From positions 1 to 64,000 of the forward strand of contig NZ_JOFQ01000004.1 of NCBI RefSeq assembly GCF_000718305.1: a DNA stretch of 64,000 bases. Reading direction: 5' to 3'. The notes under the pieces were generated by a model. It did not search any database, was not told the origin of the DNA, and was given only the letters and a program-made list of their open reading frames with translations. The position numbers and the translations under genes are program-made. This document shows, piece by piece, positions 48,213-56,564 of the stretch; positions within the stretch are counted from its first letter, which is position 1, and each line of letters begins with the position of its first letter. The stretch comes from Streptomyces niger. GTDB taxonomy: Bacteria > Actinomycetota > Actinomycetes > Streptomycetales > Streptomycetaceae.

Positions 48213-49640
48213 TCAGCCCTCCGTGCGCGGCAGCTCGGTTTCGAGCGTGTCCTCCTCGTCCGGGTCCACACCGCGCTTGGCGGGCGCCTCCTCGGCGGCG
48301 GACGACGCCTCGGGGCCGGCCTCGACGTAGGACTCGCGGCCGGTCGGAGCGGCTTCGCCGTACGCGGTCTCCTCGTCCCCGGGCGCCCCTTCGTGTGCGG
48401 AGGCCTCCGCATACCCGGGCGCCTCGTCGTACGTGGTGGCCTCTTCGTGCGGCGAGGCCTCCTCGTGTTCGTACGTGGCGGCCCCTTCTTCGTGTTCTTC
48501 GTGTGCGTACGTACCGGCCTCTTCGTGCGGCGCCGCCTCGTACGAGGGCTCCTGCGTCGCCTCGTAGGACGGCTCCCGCGCCGCCTCCTGGGCGGGCGGT
48601 TCGGCCGTGTCGTGCTGCGCGTCCGGCGTCTCTTCGGTGTGCTCGCGCACGCCCTCGGCACCGTCCGCCGTCACGTCGTACACATGCCCGGAGTCCTGCG
48701 CGTCCGCCGTGCCGTCGGTGTCCGGCTCCGTGCCATCGGCGTCCGGCTCCGTCCCGTCGGCGTCCGGGTCCTTGCCCATGAGGGCGGCCAGACTGCTGCG
48801 TACGTGTGCCATGTGGGAGCGCAGCTCCTCGCGGCGCTCCTCGTGCTCACGCAGCACCCGCTCCGTGGCGCGTTCGACGCGGGTCGCCTCGGCCTCGGCA
48901 CGCGCGATCAGGTCGGCGGCACGGGCCTCGGCCTCCTCGTCGATCTCGCGCGCGGTCTCCTCCATCTTGGCGTAGTAGCGCTGCACCTCCACGATGCGCG
49001 CCTCGCCGCGCTCCTCCAGGACCGCGACCCGCTGCTGCATGGCCGCGTCCTGCTCGGCCAGCTGCTGCTCGGCCGCCGCCCACTTGTCGGCCAGGCTCTT
49101 CTCCTGGTCCTCCAGCACCTCGGCGGTGCGCCGGCGCATCTCGCGCAGCGACTCCTCCGCCTCCTGGCGCAGCTCCGCCGCCTCCCTGGTGGCCTCCTCG
49201 ACCATCGAGCGGGCCTCGGCCTCGGCGGCCTCCACGTCGCGCACCGCGGCGTCCTCGGTCTCCCGGTGCAGTTCGAGCGCGTAGGTGTCGGCGGCGTCGC
49301 CCTGCTCGCGCCCGTACTCCGCCGCCTCGGTACGCATTCGTTCGGCGGCCTCCGCCGCCTCGGTGCGCAGCCGCTCCGCCTCGGACTCCGTAGTGGTCAG
49401 GATCAGCCGGGCCTGCTCACCCAGGGATTCGTACGTCTGGGGCGGCAGCTGCGCCAGGTACTCGCGCAGCCGCTCCAGCTCCGCGGTCATCTCGTTGGCC
49501 AGGACCGTGAGGCGGGCCGCCCGTTCCCAGCAGGAGTCGCGGTCCACCGAGAGCCCTTCGACCCTGCGGTCCACGTCCTCCGGACGGTAGCCACGCCCTC
49601 GTACGACCTCGAACCCGTGAGGCGACACCGATGTACTCAT
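48213..49640 (-). CDS. Coiled-coil protein of the DivIVA/Scy-like ("cellulose-binding") type
   Basis: A 475-residue protein. The N-terminus (GFEVVRGRGYRPEDVDRRVEGLS) is DivIVA-like, then a long, nearly unbroken Ala/Glu/Arg coiled coil spans about 60-285. After it come Asp/Thr/Glu repeats (DADGTEP) and an acidic, Tyr/His/Glu-rich tail with PSYEA and HEEA units. It is most like the Streptomyces proteins once called cellulose-binding and related to Scy/FilP, which form cytoskeletal assemblies at hyphal tips. ATG at 49640 with a GAGGG site. Function inferred from architecture. Confidence 0.78.
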   Translation of the reverse strand: MSTSVSPHGFEVVRGRGYRPEDVDRRVEGLSVDRDSCWERAARLTVLANEMTAELERLREYLAQLPPQTYESLGEQARLILTTTESEAERLRTEAAEAAERMRTEAAEYGREQGDAADTYALELHRETEDAAVRDVEAAEAEARSMVEEATREAAELRQEAEESLREMRRRTAEVLEDQEKSLADKWAAAEQQLAEQDAAMQQRVAVLEERGEARIVEVQRYYAKMEETAREIDEEAEARAADLIARAEAEATRVERATERVLREHEERREELRSHMAHVRSSLAALMGKDPDADGTEPDADGTEPDTDGTADAQDSGHVYDVTADGAEGVREHTEETPDAQHDTAEPPAQEAAREPSYEATQEPSYEAAPHEEAGTYAHEEHEEGAATYEHEEASPHEEATTYDEAPGYAEASAHEGAPGDEETAYGEAAPTGRESYVEAGPEASSAAEEAPAKRGVDPDEEDTLETELPRTEG

Positions 49641-49748
49641 CCCTCATAGCCCCTCTCCGACAGTGACGTGGTCCGGCGGACATCTTTGTTGATCCGTCCG
49701 AAGCACCCATAACGCGACACTCCGCACCTATCCCTGCCCAAGGATGCG

Positions 49749-50783
49749 TCACTTTTCGGCAGAAGTCGGAATCGGCTCGTCGGCGCGCACGGCACGGAAG
49801 AGCCGCCGGGCCCTCTCCTCGTCCCACACGAGCACGTCCCCCGCCCCGGCGACTTCCTCGCCCGGACCGGTCACCGGCACCGTCACGGCCTGTCCCGAGC
49901 CGTCCGCCACCTGTTTCATCGACAGTCCCATCTGCGTCAGATCCACCACGCCCGTACGGTCGTCCACCCGCAGCGCCGCCAGCGCGGCGTCCAGCGCCGG
50001 CACCACGCGGAACGGGTTCAGCAGCACTCCTGGGCCGAGCATCCGCGCCGACACCGCGCTGATCAGTGCCCGCTGCCGCTGTACGCGCCCCAGATCGCCC
50101 CGCGGATCGCTGTACCGGGCCCGTACGTACGCCAGCGCCTGCACGCCGTTCATGCGCGAGCAGCCGGCCGGGAAGTCGGCGCCCGACTTCTCGTCCTTCA
50201 ACGGCTTGTCCAGGCACAGCCGGATCCCGCCGAGCGCGTCCACGACCTGGACCAGGCCCAGGAAGTCGACCTCGGCGTAGTGGTCCACGCGCAGGCCCGT
50301 CGCCTGCTCGACCGTGCGCGAGAGCAGCTTCGCGCCGCCGATGCCGTACGCCGCGTTGATCTTGCTCTTGCCGTGTCCGGGGATCGTCACATAGCTGTCG
50401 CGCGGCAGGCTCACCAGGTACGGGCCGCTGTCCCCGTAGTGCAGCATCATCACCGTATCGGTGTTGCGCCCCGCGTCATGGCCTACGTGCAGCTCCTGCT
50501 GCTGCCCAGGAGTCAGATCGCGCCGACTGTCGGAACCGACCAGCAGCCAGTTCGTGCCCTTGCCCGAGGACGGCCGCTCCGGATAGCCGCTCAGCGCGTC
50601 CATCTGGCGCAACTGACCGCCCGCCCAGAAGAACAGCGCGACCGCCAGCACGAGGGCCAGCAGCACCACCACCGTCACCAGCAACGCGATCCGCCGCGGC
50701 CAGGACCGCTCCCGGCGGCGCCGGGCACGCCTGCCGCGGTACAGCGTCGACGAACTCGGCTGCGGCAGCGACGGAGGGGCCAT
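49749..50783 (-). CDS. LytR-CpsA-Psr (LCP) family wall glycopolymer ligase
   Basis: A 344-residue type II membrane protein: basic cytoplasmic start, one segment (~31-53), and an extracellular LCP domain. LLVGSDSRRD, GRNTDTVMMLHY, SLPRDSYVTIPGHGKSKINAAYG and YVRARYSDPRGDLGRVQRQR contain the Arg and Asp residues that bind the polyprenyl pyrophosphate substrate and Mg. It attaches wall teichoic-type polymers to peptidoglycan. ATG at 50783; no obvious ribosome site. Confidence 0.92.
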   Translation of the reverse strand: MAPPSLPQPSSSTLYRGRRARRRRERSWPRRIALLVTVVVLLALVLAVALFFWAGGQLRQMDALSGYPERPSSGKGTNWLLVGSDSRRDLTPGQQQELHVGHDAGRNTDTVMMLHYGDSGPYLVSLPRDSYVTIPGHGKSKINAAYGIGGAKLLSRTVEQATGLRVDHYAEVDFLGLVQVVDALGGIRLCLDKPLKDEKSGADFPAGCSRMNGVQALAYVRARYSDPRGDLGRVQRQRALISAVSARMLGPGVLLNPFRVVPALDAALAALRVDDRTGVVDLTQMGLSMKQVADGSGQAVTVPVTGPGEEVAGAGDVLVWDEERARRLFRAVRADEPIPTSAEK

Positions 50784-50893
50784 ACAGGCATGATCGTGGC
50801 GCCCGACCCGCCTCGCAGGTCGAGCGCCACGTTTGACACGACGTCACCGCCGTACGGGGGACACGCCCCCGCCGCGGGACCGGGCCGTACCTC

Positions 50894-53800
50894 CTACAGC
50901 AGGCCGTCCCACATCTGCTCCAGCAGGACCGACCACCAGGTCTCCGGCGAGTTGAGCGCCGCCGGGTCCAGCGACGCCAGCTGCACCTGGAAGTCCGTGG
51001 TCCAGCGTCCCGCCTGCTCCGGGTTCAGCCCGTACCGCAGCCGCCACATGCGGCCCAGCATCGCCATGCAACGCACGAACTCGGGCAGCCCGGTGTTCAC
51101 GAACTGCGGCGTCGCCGCCTGCCCGCCCGGCCCTGCCTCCAGCGGTACCGCCACGATGTGCGCCGTGCCGTACTGCACGCACAGCTGACGGCCGAAGTCC
51201 GAGCCCATCACCAGGTACGAGCCCGCATCGGGGGCCGGCTGCACGCCCCGCTCCTGGGCCAGCTCGGCCAGCGTCGGCACCGGACGGCCCGGCTGCGCCT
51301 GCCCCCAGAAGAACGGGCCGAAATCGACCGGCACGCCGGCCCACACCAGGGTCTGCGCCACGACGTCGGGCACGCCCTGCCGGGAGACCGCCCGCTGATC
51401 GAAGCGGAACACCCCCTGCGGCCCGAACGCCTGCTCCAGCTCCTGGCCGATCGCCTGCGGCGGGACCGGCGGGACGAGCTGGAGCTGCGAGGGATGCGGC
51501 AGCGGCACGCGTACCGGGGCCGGACGCGCCGGGCCGTCCGCCACCTGGTGCAGCTCGCCCTGGTGCTCGACCAGATGACGTACGCCCTGCTGCCGCGAGG
51601 CGTGGTCGTGGCCGTACGCGGCGGTGTGGCTGATCCGCACCTGCGGCCAGGTCTCCCGAATCATCCGTGCGCAGTAACCGCCCGGCAGATCGCAGGACTC
51701 CAGCTCGGTGTGGAGCTCCAGCACCTGCTGCGGCGGCACGTTCAGGCCGCGCAGCTCGTGCAGGATCTGCCACTCCGGGTGCGGCGTGCCGGGCGCCGAA
51801 CGCCGGATGATCTGCTGCTCGGAGCCGTCGGGCGCGCGGTACCGCAGCACGGCCATGTAGCCGGGGCCGACCGTCGGCCGGCCGCCCGGCGCCTGCGGAT
51901 AGCCGTACGCGCCGGGTCCGGCGGGCGGTCCGGCGGGCGCGCCGGGCTGCTGTCCCATAGGCGGCGCGGGCGGTGGCGCAGCGGGGCCGGGCGGGGGCGT
52001 ACCAGGGCTCGCCAGCATCGTGGCCGCGGCGTGCACGCCCCCACCGGGCGCGCCGGGAGCGGCCGGGACGGCCGGCGGCGTACCGGGGGCCGGGGGCGGC
52101 GGCGGAGGCGCACCGGGTCCCGCGGCGCCGGGCGTACCGGGCGGCGCGGGCGGCGGCGGACCGTCGCCCCTGCCGGCGGCGGAGTTGCCGGGCAGCGACG
52201 CGCCGTCGGCCAGCATCGTGGCGGCCGCGTGCACGCCACCGCCGGGCGCACCGGGCACACCGGGCGCGCCGGGCGCACTGGGAGCACCGGGAGCGCCGGG
52301 CGCACCGGTACCACCAGGAGCGCCGGGAGGCGGCGTCTGCGAGCTGTCCGCCGCGTCCGGGGTGTCCGAGGGCCCCGCCGCACTCGGGTCGAGCGCGGAC
52401 ACCAACTGCGTCGGCACGTAACCGCCCGCCGGGCCACCGGGGGCCGCGGACGGCGCACCCGGGCCGTGCGGGTCGATCTCGGCCTTGTCGGTCGCCTCGT
52501 CCGCAATCTCGGCGGGCGACGGCCGACCGGCACCGGGGACACCGGGAGGCGGCGGCGTACCGGGCGCGGCGGACGGCGGCGGAGGCGTACCGGGCGCGGC
52601 GGACGACGGCGCTACAGGAGCAGCCGACTGCGGTGTACCGGGCGCGGCGGACGGCGGCATATCGGGGGCAGCCGGGGGCGGCGCATCGGGGGCGGCGGGC
52701 GGCGGCGTACTCGTGCCGGGCGCAGCGGCCGCCCCGGGAGGCGGCGGCAGGTGCGTCGCGGGCGGGCCGGACGGCGGCGGCAGGTGCGAGAACGTGGGAG
52801 GGGACGCGGGCGGGGGCCCGGGAGCGGCGGCCCCCGGGTCCTCGATGGCGGGCGCGACCGCGGTCGGCGGCAGGTTGCTGCCGCCCGGCAGCAGCTCGGT
52901 CCTGGCATCCGGGCGCACCGAAGGCCGGTCCGGGTGCGCGGCCGCGTCCTCGTCGATGTCCAGCTGCGGCGCGAACACGGTCGCGGGCAGCCCCACCGAC
53001 CGGTCGTCCTCGTCGTCGTCCGCGGTGATGTCCCTGCCCTCCCACGAGGGCGCGGCGGGCGCGGACGCGGCGGGCGCGGACGCGGCGGGCGGCGCGGGCG
53101 GCCCGACCGGCGCGGCGGGCCGCTCAGCAGGCGGCGGCACGGCGGCAGCCGCGACCGGCGGCTCGGCGGGCGGCGCTGCCGGCGGCGCAGCAGGCGGGCC
53201 GGGCGGCGCGGCGGCAGGCTCGGACGGCGGGGCGAACGGCGGGGCGAACGGCGGCTCGGCAGCGGATGCGGCAGAGGCGGGAGGGCCGGACGGGGCGGCG
53301 GCGGACGCCTCGGCCTCCGCCGACACCGACTCCCGCTCCGACACCGACTCCCGCTCCGACGCCGATTCCTGCTCCGGCGCCGGCTTCGGCACCGCTCCCG
53401 GCACCGAGTTCTGCTTCGGCTCCGGCGCCGGCTCCGAGACCGCCCCCGGCGCCGAGTTAAGCCCCTGCTCCGGCACCGGCGCCGGCTCCGACACGGACTC
53501 CGGCACCGGCTCCGCCTTCGGCTCCCGCTCCGACTCCGGCCGCCGGTCCGGGATGCCGATCGCGTCCGCCGCCTCCTGCAGCCACTCCGGCGGCGTCAGC
53601 AGGAACGACGTCTGTTCCAGATCGATGCGCTGCGGCGGCACCTCGGGAACCGGCGCGGCGTCCGGCACCGTGCCGTACTCCTCCTCGTACCGGCGGATCA
53701 CCTCACCCACCGGGAATCCCGGCCACAGCGTCGTCTCGCCGCTGTCCCGGGCGATCACCAGCCGTTGCCGGCCGCCGTCCACGACCGGACCACCCGCACG

Positions 53801-53926
53801 GTCCTCCGCCCAGGCCACGAAGCCCAGGTCGAACTCCCGTACCCGTACCTCGCGCTGCTGGTACGCCGGCACATCGCCGTTGACCCAGCGCTCCGCGCGC
53901 TCCTGCGCCTGCGCGAACGTCACCAT
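50894..53926 (-). CDS. Fusion of immunity-like N-domain, XOO_2897-like deaminase and SUKH-4-like domain
   Basis: A 1010-residue protein. Residues 1-90 form a YrhB/immunity-like domain (WVNGDVPAYQQREVRVREF). A very long Pro/Ala/Gly linker spans about 130-660 and includes two copies of GGGVHAAATMLA. The deaminase-type domain (~690-795) has HPEW (His716, Glu718) and the Cys pair C745 and C752 in SCDLPGGYC, matching the zinc and proton-shuttle residues of the deaminase fold. The last ~210 residues resemble SUKH-4. No signal peptide. The ATG lies 6 bases after the stop of the WHH-nuclease gene, so the genes are co-expressed. Confidence 0.72.
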   Translation of the reverse strand: MVTFAQAQERAERWVNGDVPAYQQREVRVREFDLGFVAWAEDRAGGPVVDGGRQRLVIARDSGETTLWPGFPVGEVIRRYEEEYGTVPDAAPVPEVPPQRIDLEQTSFLLTPPEWLQEAADAIGIPDRRPESEREPKAEPVPESVSEPAPVPEQGLNSAPGAVSEPAPEPKQNSVPGAVPKPAPEQESASERESVSERESVSAEAEASAAAPSGPPASAASAAEPPFAPPFAPPSEPAAAPPGPPAAPPAAPPAEPPVAAAAVPPPAERPAAPVGPPAPPAASAPAASAPAAPSWEGRDITADDDEDDRSVGLPATVFAPQLDIDEDAAAHPDRPSVRPDARTELLPGGSNLPPTAVAPAIEDPGAAAPGPPPASPPTFSHLPPPSGPPATHLPPPPGAAAAPGTSTPPPAAPDAPPPAAPDMPPSAAPGTPQSAAPVAPSSAAPGTPPPPSAAPGTPPPPGVPGAGRPSPAEIADEATDKAEIDPHGPGAPSAAPGGPAGGYVPTQLVSALDPSAAGPSDTPDAADSSQTPPPGAPGGTGAPGAPGAPSAPGAPGVPGAPGGGVHAAATMLADGASLPGNSAAGRGDGPPPPAPPGTPGAAGPGAPPPPPPAPGTPPAVPAAPGAPGGGVHAAATMLASPGTPPPGPAAPPPAPPMGQQPGAPAGPPAGPGAYGYPQAPGGRPTVGPGYMAVLRYRAPDGSEQQIIRRSAPGTPHPEWQILHELRGLNVPPQQVLELHTELESCDLPGGYCARMIRETWPQVRISHTAAYGHDHASRQQGVRHLVEHQGELHQVADGPARPAPVRVPLPHPSQLQLVPPVPPQAIGQELEQAFGPQGVFRFDQRAVSRQGVPDVVAQTLVWAGVPVDFGPFFWGQAQPGRPVPTLAELAQERGVQPAPDAGSYLVMGSDFGRQLCVQYGTAHIVAVPLEAGPGGQAATPQFVNTGLPEFVRCMAMLGRMWRLRYGLNPEQAGRWTTDFQVQLASLDPAALNSPETWWSVLLEQMWDGLL

Positions 53927-53932
53927 CGCGCC

Positions 53933-54943
53933 TCACCCCTCCACCGGAACGGCGCGCGCGAAGCCGCCGTCCACCATCAGGTTCGCCACGGTCTCCAGCT
54001 CCGGCGGATTGCCCGCGAGGCGCTCCAGGAAGTCGTCGAAGTCCGCACCGCACGGCAACAGCAGCCGCTCCACCCGCTCCTGGACCGTCCAGCCGTCCCG
54101 GTCCCGCGCGTCGTCGTACGCGCAGAACCACACCGACCCGACCGCGTCACCCCGCACCTTCACGGCGATCACGCCGCCCTGGACGAACCCGACGCCCAGG
54201 TAGTCCTTCGTGAAGTGGTCCCGCAGACACTTGTTCACGTAGACCAGATCGTTCACGGCCGCTTCGTCCCGCACCGTGAAGAACGGCTGGTCCACCAGGA
54301 GCCCCAGCTCCGGATCGAGCGCGGCCCCTACGGGCGCGCAGCCACCCGCCGCCTTCAAGAACGCCCGGTACGCGCCCGGCAGCCGGTACCCCAGCGCCTC
54401 CTCGGCCTGCAGCACCGCGTCCTCGGCCACCGACACGTCGCGGTACGGCAGCCCGAAGTGCGCGGGCCGCGTCTCCTGAAGGGGCCGCGTCCCGCGCTTG
54501 TCGTGGTCCACCGCCGCCGTCGCCAGCCCGCCGTGGTGTCGCAGCAGCGCCTTAACCTCGACCGGCACCAGCTGCAGCCGCCGCGTGCCCGCCACGTGGT
54601 GCCAGGTCCAGCCGTGCGGCGTCGCCACCGCCGGCACGTCCTCCCACAGCTCGTGACCCTCCGCGTGCAGCGCCGCGTTGGCCGACACGAAGTCCGTCAG
54701 CCGCAACTCGTCGACACCGAAACCTTCCGGCGGCTCGGCGATCTCCGCCGCAGCGCGCGCGTACGGCGAGAAGTCCGGGAACCCGTTCCCGTCCACCCGT
54801 ACGCCCCTCGGGAAGCGCGCCGCCCGTACCGGGTCCGGGAAATGCACGACCTGCCCGGCGTAGGCCGTGTTCGGTGGCGCGGCACGTCCCCCAGCCTCGC
54901 GGCTGGGCGGTACCCCCAGCCCACTGAATGGACCTGTCGTCAT
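53933..54943 (-). CDS. WHH-type HNH/EndoVII nuclease fused to SUKH-1 (SMI1/KNR4) immunity domain
   Basis: A 336-residue protein. Residues ~25-165 match WHH nucleases: GFPDFSPYA (54-62), LTDFVSANA, then TPHGWTWHHVAGTRRLQLVP with Trp114-His115-His116 as the catalytic set. Residues ~172-325 are a SUKH/SMI1 domain (IEKAEEALGYRLPGAYRAFL-like helix, here AEEALGYRLPGAYRAFLKAAGG). Toxin and cognate immunity fold are thus in one chain. No secretion signal. ATG at 54943 follows AGGGGG; upstream in-frame codons fall in the operator region. It is first in the minus-strand operon. Confidence 0.78.
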   Translation of the reverse strand: MTTGPFSGLGVPPSREAGGRAAPPNTAYAGQVVHFPDPVRAARFPRGVRVDGNGFPDFSPYARAAAEIAEPPEGFGVDELRLTDFVSANAALHAEGHELWEDVPAVATPHGWTWHHVAGTRRLQLVPVEVKALLRHHGGLATAAVDHDKRGTRPLQETRPAHFGLPYRDVSVAEDAVLQAEEALGYRLPGAYRAFLKAAGGCAPVGAALDPELGLLVDQPFFTVRDEAAVNDLVYVNKCLRDHFTKDYLGVGFVQGGVIAVKVRGDAVGSVWFCAYDDARDRDGWTVQERVERLLLPCGADFDDFLERLAGNPPELETVANLMVDGGFARAVPVEG

Positions 54944-55107
54944 GGCGGATGCCCCCTGGCTGGAACTGGCTACTGCCGCACAGCCTAAGCGGTACGGCAA
55001 CCCCCACCCCGCGCACCGGTCGGCGTCCGACGACCACCCGCCGAGCGCCCACCGGCCGTCCACAGCAAGGCCGTACACGCGTGCTGGCACACCCCCGACC
55101 GGCCGAC

Positions 55108-55148
55108 TGTCACGGGCCGGTGACGAGGACTGTCACCGACCAGTGACA
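55108..55148. promoter_or_regulatory. Doubled TGTCAC-N6-GTGAC inverted-repeat array
   Basis: TGTCAC-N6-GTGAC at 55108-55124 is followed by TGTCAC-N6-GTGACA at 55131-55148. The units start 23 bp apart. They lie between the two divergent SUKH operons. Candidate shared operator; the rest of 54944-55237 shows no gene. Confidence 0.6.
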
Positions 55149-55237
55149 CCCGCACGGCAAGCCCGACTTCCGCAACACCCAGCGCGTTTGGCAGGCTGAC
55201 CCCCGCAGACGGGGGGATGCAGGGAGGGAAACACCGG

Positions 55238-55813
55238 ATGAGCACCACCGCACAGTCAGCAGCACGGTCAGCGACGCAGTCCGCCGAGCGGCCCACGGAA
55301 CAGCACACCGCACCGGCGTCGGCGCACCCCGCCGGCGACCCCCGGATCGGCTGGAGCAACTCCGCCGAGACCGCCGGACCGCCCATACTCCGGCACCGCC
55401 GCGACGGCATCCTCCCCACCGTCGCCGCCGCCCTCTCCGTACGCGGCGAGACCCTCACCTGCACCGCCAGCAAATCCGAACAGCCGCCCACGCTGCACCC
55501 GCTCGTCCAGGACTTCCTGGACACCCTCAGCACCGCACAGCGCGAGCGCTTCACCGGCCGCTGTCCCGAAGCCGTCCTGCTCTCCCGGCACCTCACCGCC
55601 GTCGAGGCCGGCCGCTCCAAACGGCAGTCCAAAAAACCGCTCACCAACGGCGAGGCCCGCCGCTCCCTGAAGCACTCCAAGCTCACCGCCCGGCACATCC
55701 GCGAGGACGGCGACCCCCAGCACGGCCACTACGCGGCGCCCTGCCGCTCCTGCGACGCGCTCCTCGCCTTCTTCGGCGTCATGCCCGTCGGCTTCGCCTC
55801 GGCAGGGAGCTGA
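55238..55813 (+). CDS. YwqJ-like deaminase-fold protein
   Basis: A 191-residue protein. Residues ~55-185 carry the YwqJ-type deaminase pattern: GRCPEAVLLSRHL with Cys109-Pro-Glu111 (zinc Cys and catalytic Glu), and PCRSC with Cys169 and Cys172 completing the zinc site. The first ~45 residues are a disordered Ser/Ala/Thr lead. YwqJ deaminases occur as toxin domains of polymorphic toxins and are thought to modify nucleic acids or nucleotides. No export signal. ATG at 55238 follows GGGAGGG. The SUKH-3 gene follows after 8 bases. Confidence 0.8.
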   Translation: MSTTAQSAARSATQSAERPTEQHTAPASAHPAGDPRIGWSNSAETAGPPILRHRRDGILPTVAAALSVRGETLTCTASKSEQPPTLHPLVQDFLDTLSTAQRERFTGRCPEAVLLSRHLTAVEAGRSKRQSKKPLTNGEARRSLKHSKLTARHIREDGDPQHGHYAAPCRSCDALLAFFGVMPVGFASAGS

Positions 55814-55821
55814 ACCGCACC

Positions 55822-56355
55822 ATGAGCCCCTCCACCCCCGCCACCACCGCGTACGACCGCGCCGCCGGCGCCACCACGCGCTTCCCCGTCGCCGTCGACG
55901 CCGCGCTCCAGGAAGCCGGCTGGCAGCCCGGCCGCTGGAACATCAAGCAGGCCGAACGCTGGGCCGACGCCCTCCGCGAGCACGCCTCGCCCGGCGGCCA
56001 CCGGCACACCGTCTTCCCCGCCGCCGTCGAGGCCTGGGCCGAATTCGGCGCCCTGCGCATCAGCGCACCCGGCCCGGGCCGGCACATCGCCCCCACGCCC
56101 TTCGAGATCGACCCCCTGTACGGCATCCACCTCGCCCGCACCCTCGGGGACCTCGGCCGCGCGCTGGACACCCAGGTCGCCCCCCTCGGCCGCGAAGCGG
56201 ACAGCCAGGCCACCCTCGCCATCGACGCGCAGGGCCGGATCTACAGCCTCGACCACACCGGCGACTGGTACCTGGGCCACGACATCGACCAGGCCCTGTC
56301 CACCCTCGTCCTCGGCTCCCGCCCGACGCGCCTCACGGTCGCCACCTCGGACTGA
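55822..56355 (+). CDS. SUKH-3 family immunity-type protein
   Basis: A 177-residue single-domain protein. FPVAVDAALQEAGWQPGR at 21-38 and HTVFPAAVEAWAEFGALRI at ~62-80, then PTPFEIDPLYG and DHTGDWYLGHDIDQALSTLVLG, match SUKH-3. SUKH proteins neutralise toxin domains, often deaminases or nucleases, by direct binding. It is the second gene of the YwqJ operon and so the natural partner of that protein. Start ATG 55822. No signal peptide. Confidence 0.82.
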   Translation: MSPSTPATTAYDRAAGATTRFPVAVDAALQEAGWQPGRWNIKQAERWADALREHASPGGHRHTVFPAAVEAWAEFGALRISAPGPGRHIAPTPFEIDPLYGIHLARTLGDLGRALDTQVAPLGREADSQATLAIDAQGRIYSLDHTGDWYLGHDIDQALSTLVLGSRPTRLTVATSD

Positions 56356-56356
56356 C

Positions 56357-56410
56357 CCGGACAGCACTCGGGCCGAACCGGACAGCACTCGGGCCGAACC
56401 GGACAGCAGA
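56357..56410. repeat. 21-bp tandem repeat
   Basis: CCGGACAGCACTCGGGCCGAA occurs at 56357-56377 and 56378-56398, with a partial third copy to about 56408. It directly follows the SUKH-3 stop codon. No function seen. Confidence 0.75.
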
Positions 56411-56564
56411 GGGCGGCGCACACCGGCAGCAGTGGGCGGCGCCTACCGGCAGCAGGGAGCGGCGCCGACCATACGGGGCCAAGCGGCGCCGACCGTACGG
56501 AGCGGAGCGGCGCCCACCGCACGGATCGGCCGCCCGCCGCAGGGATACGACACCCGCCCCGCCG

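Noticed and set aside
50894..56355. Contact-dependent or type VII-secreted toxin locus
   Set aside because: No signal peptide, WXG100, PAAR, RHS or pre-toxin domain is present in any of the four proteins or their neighbours.
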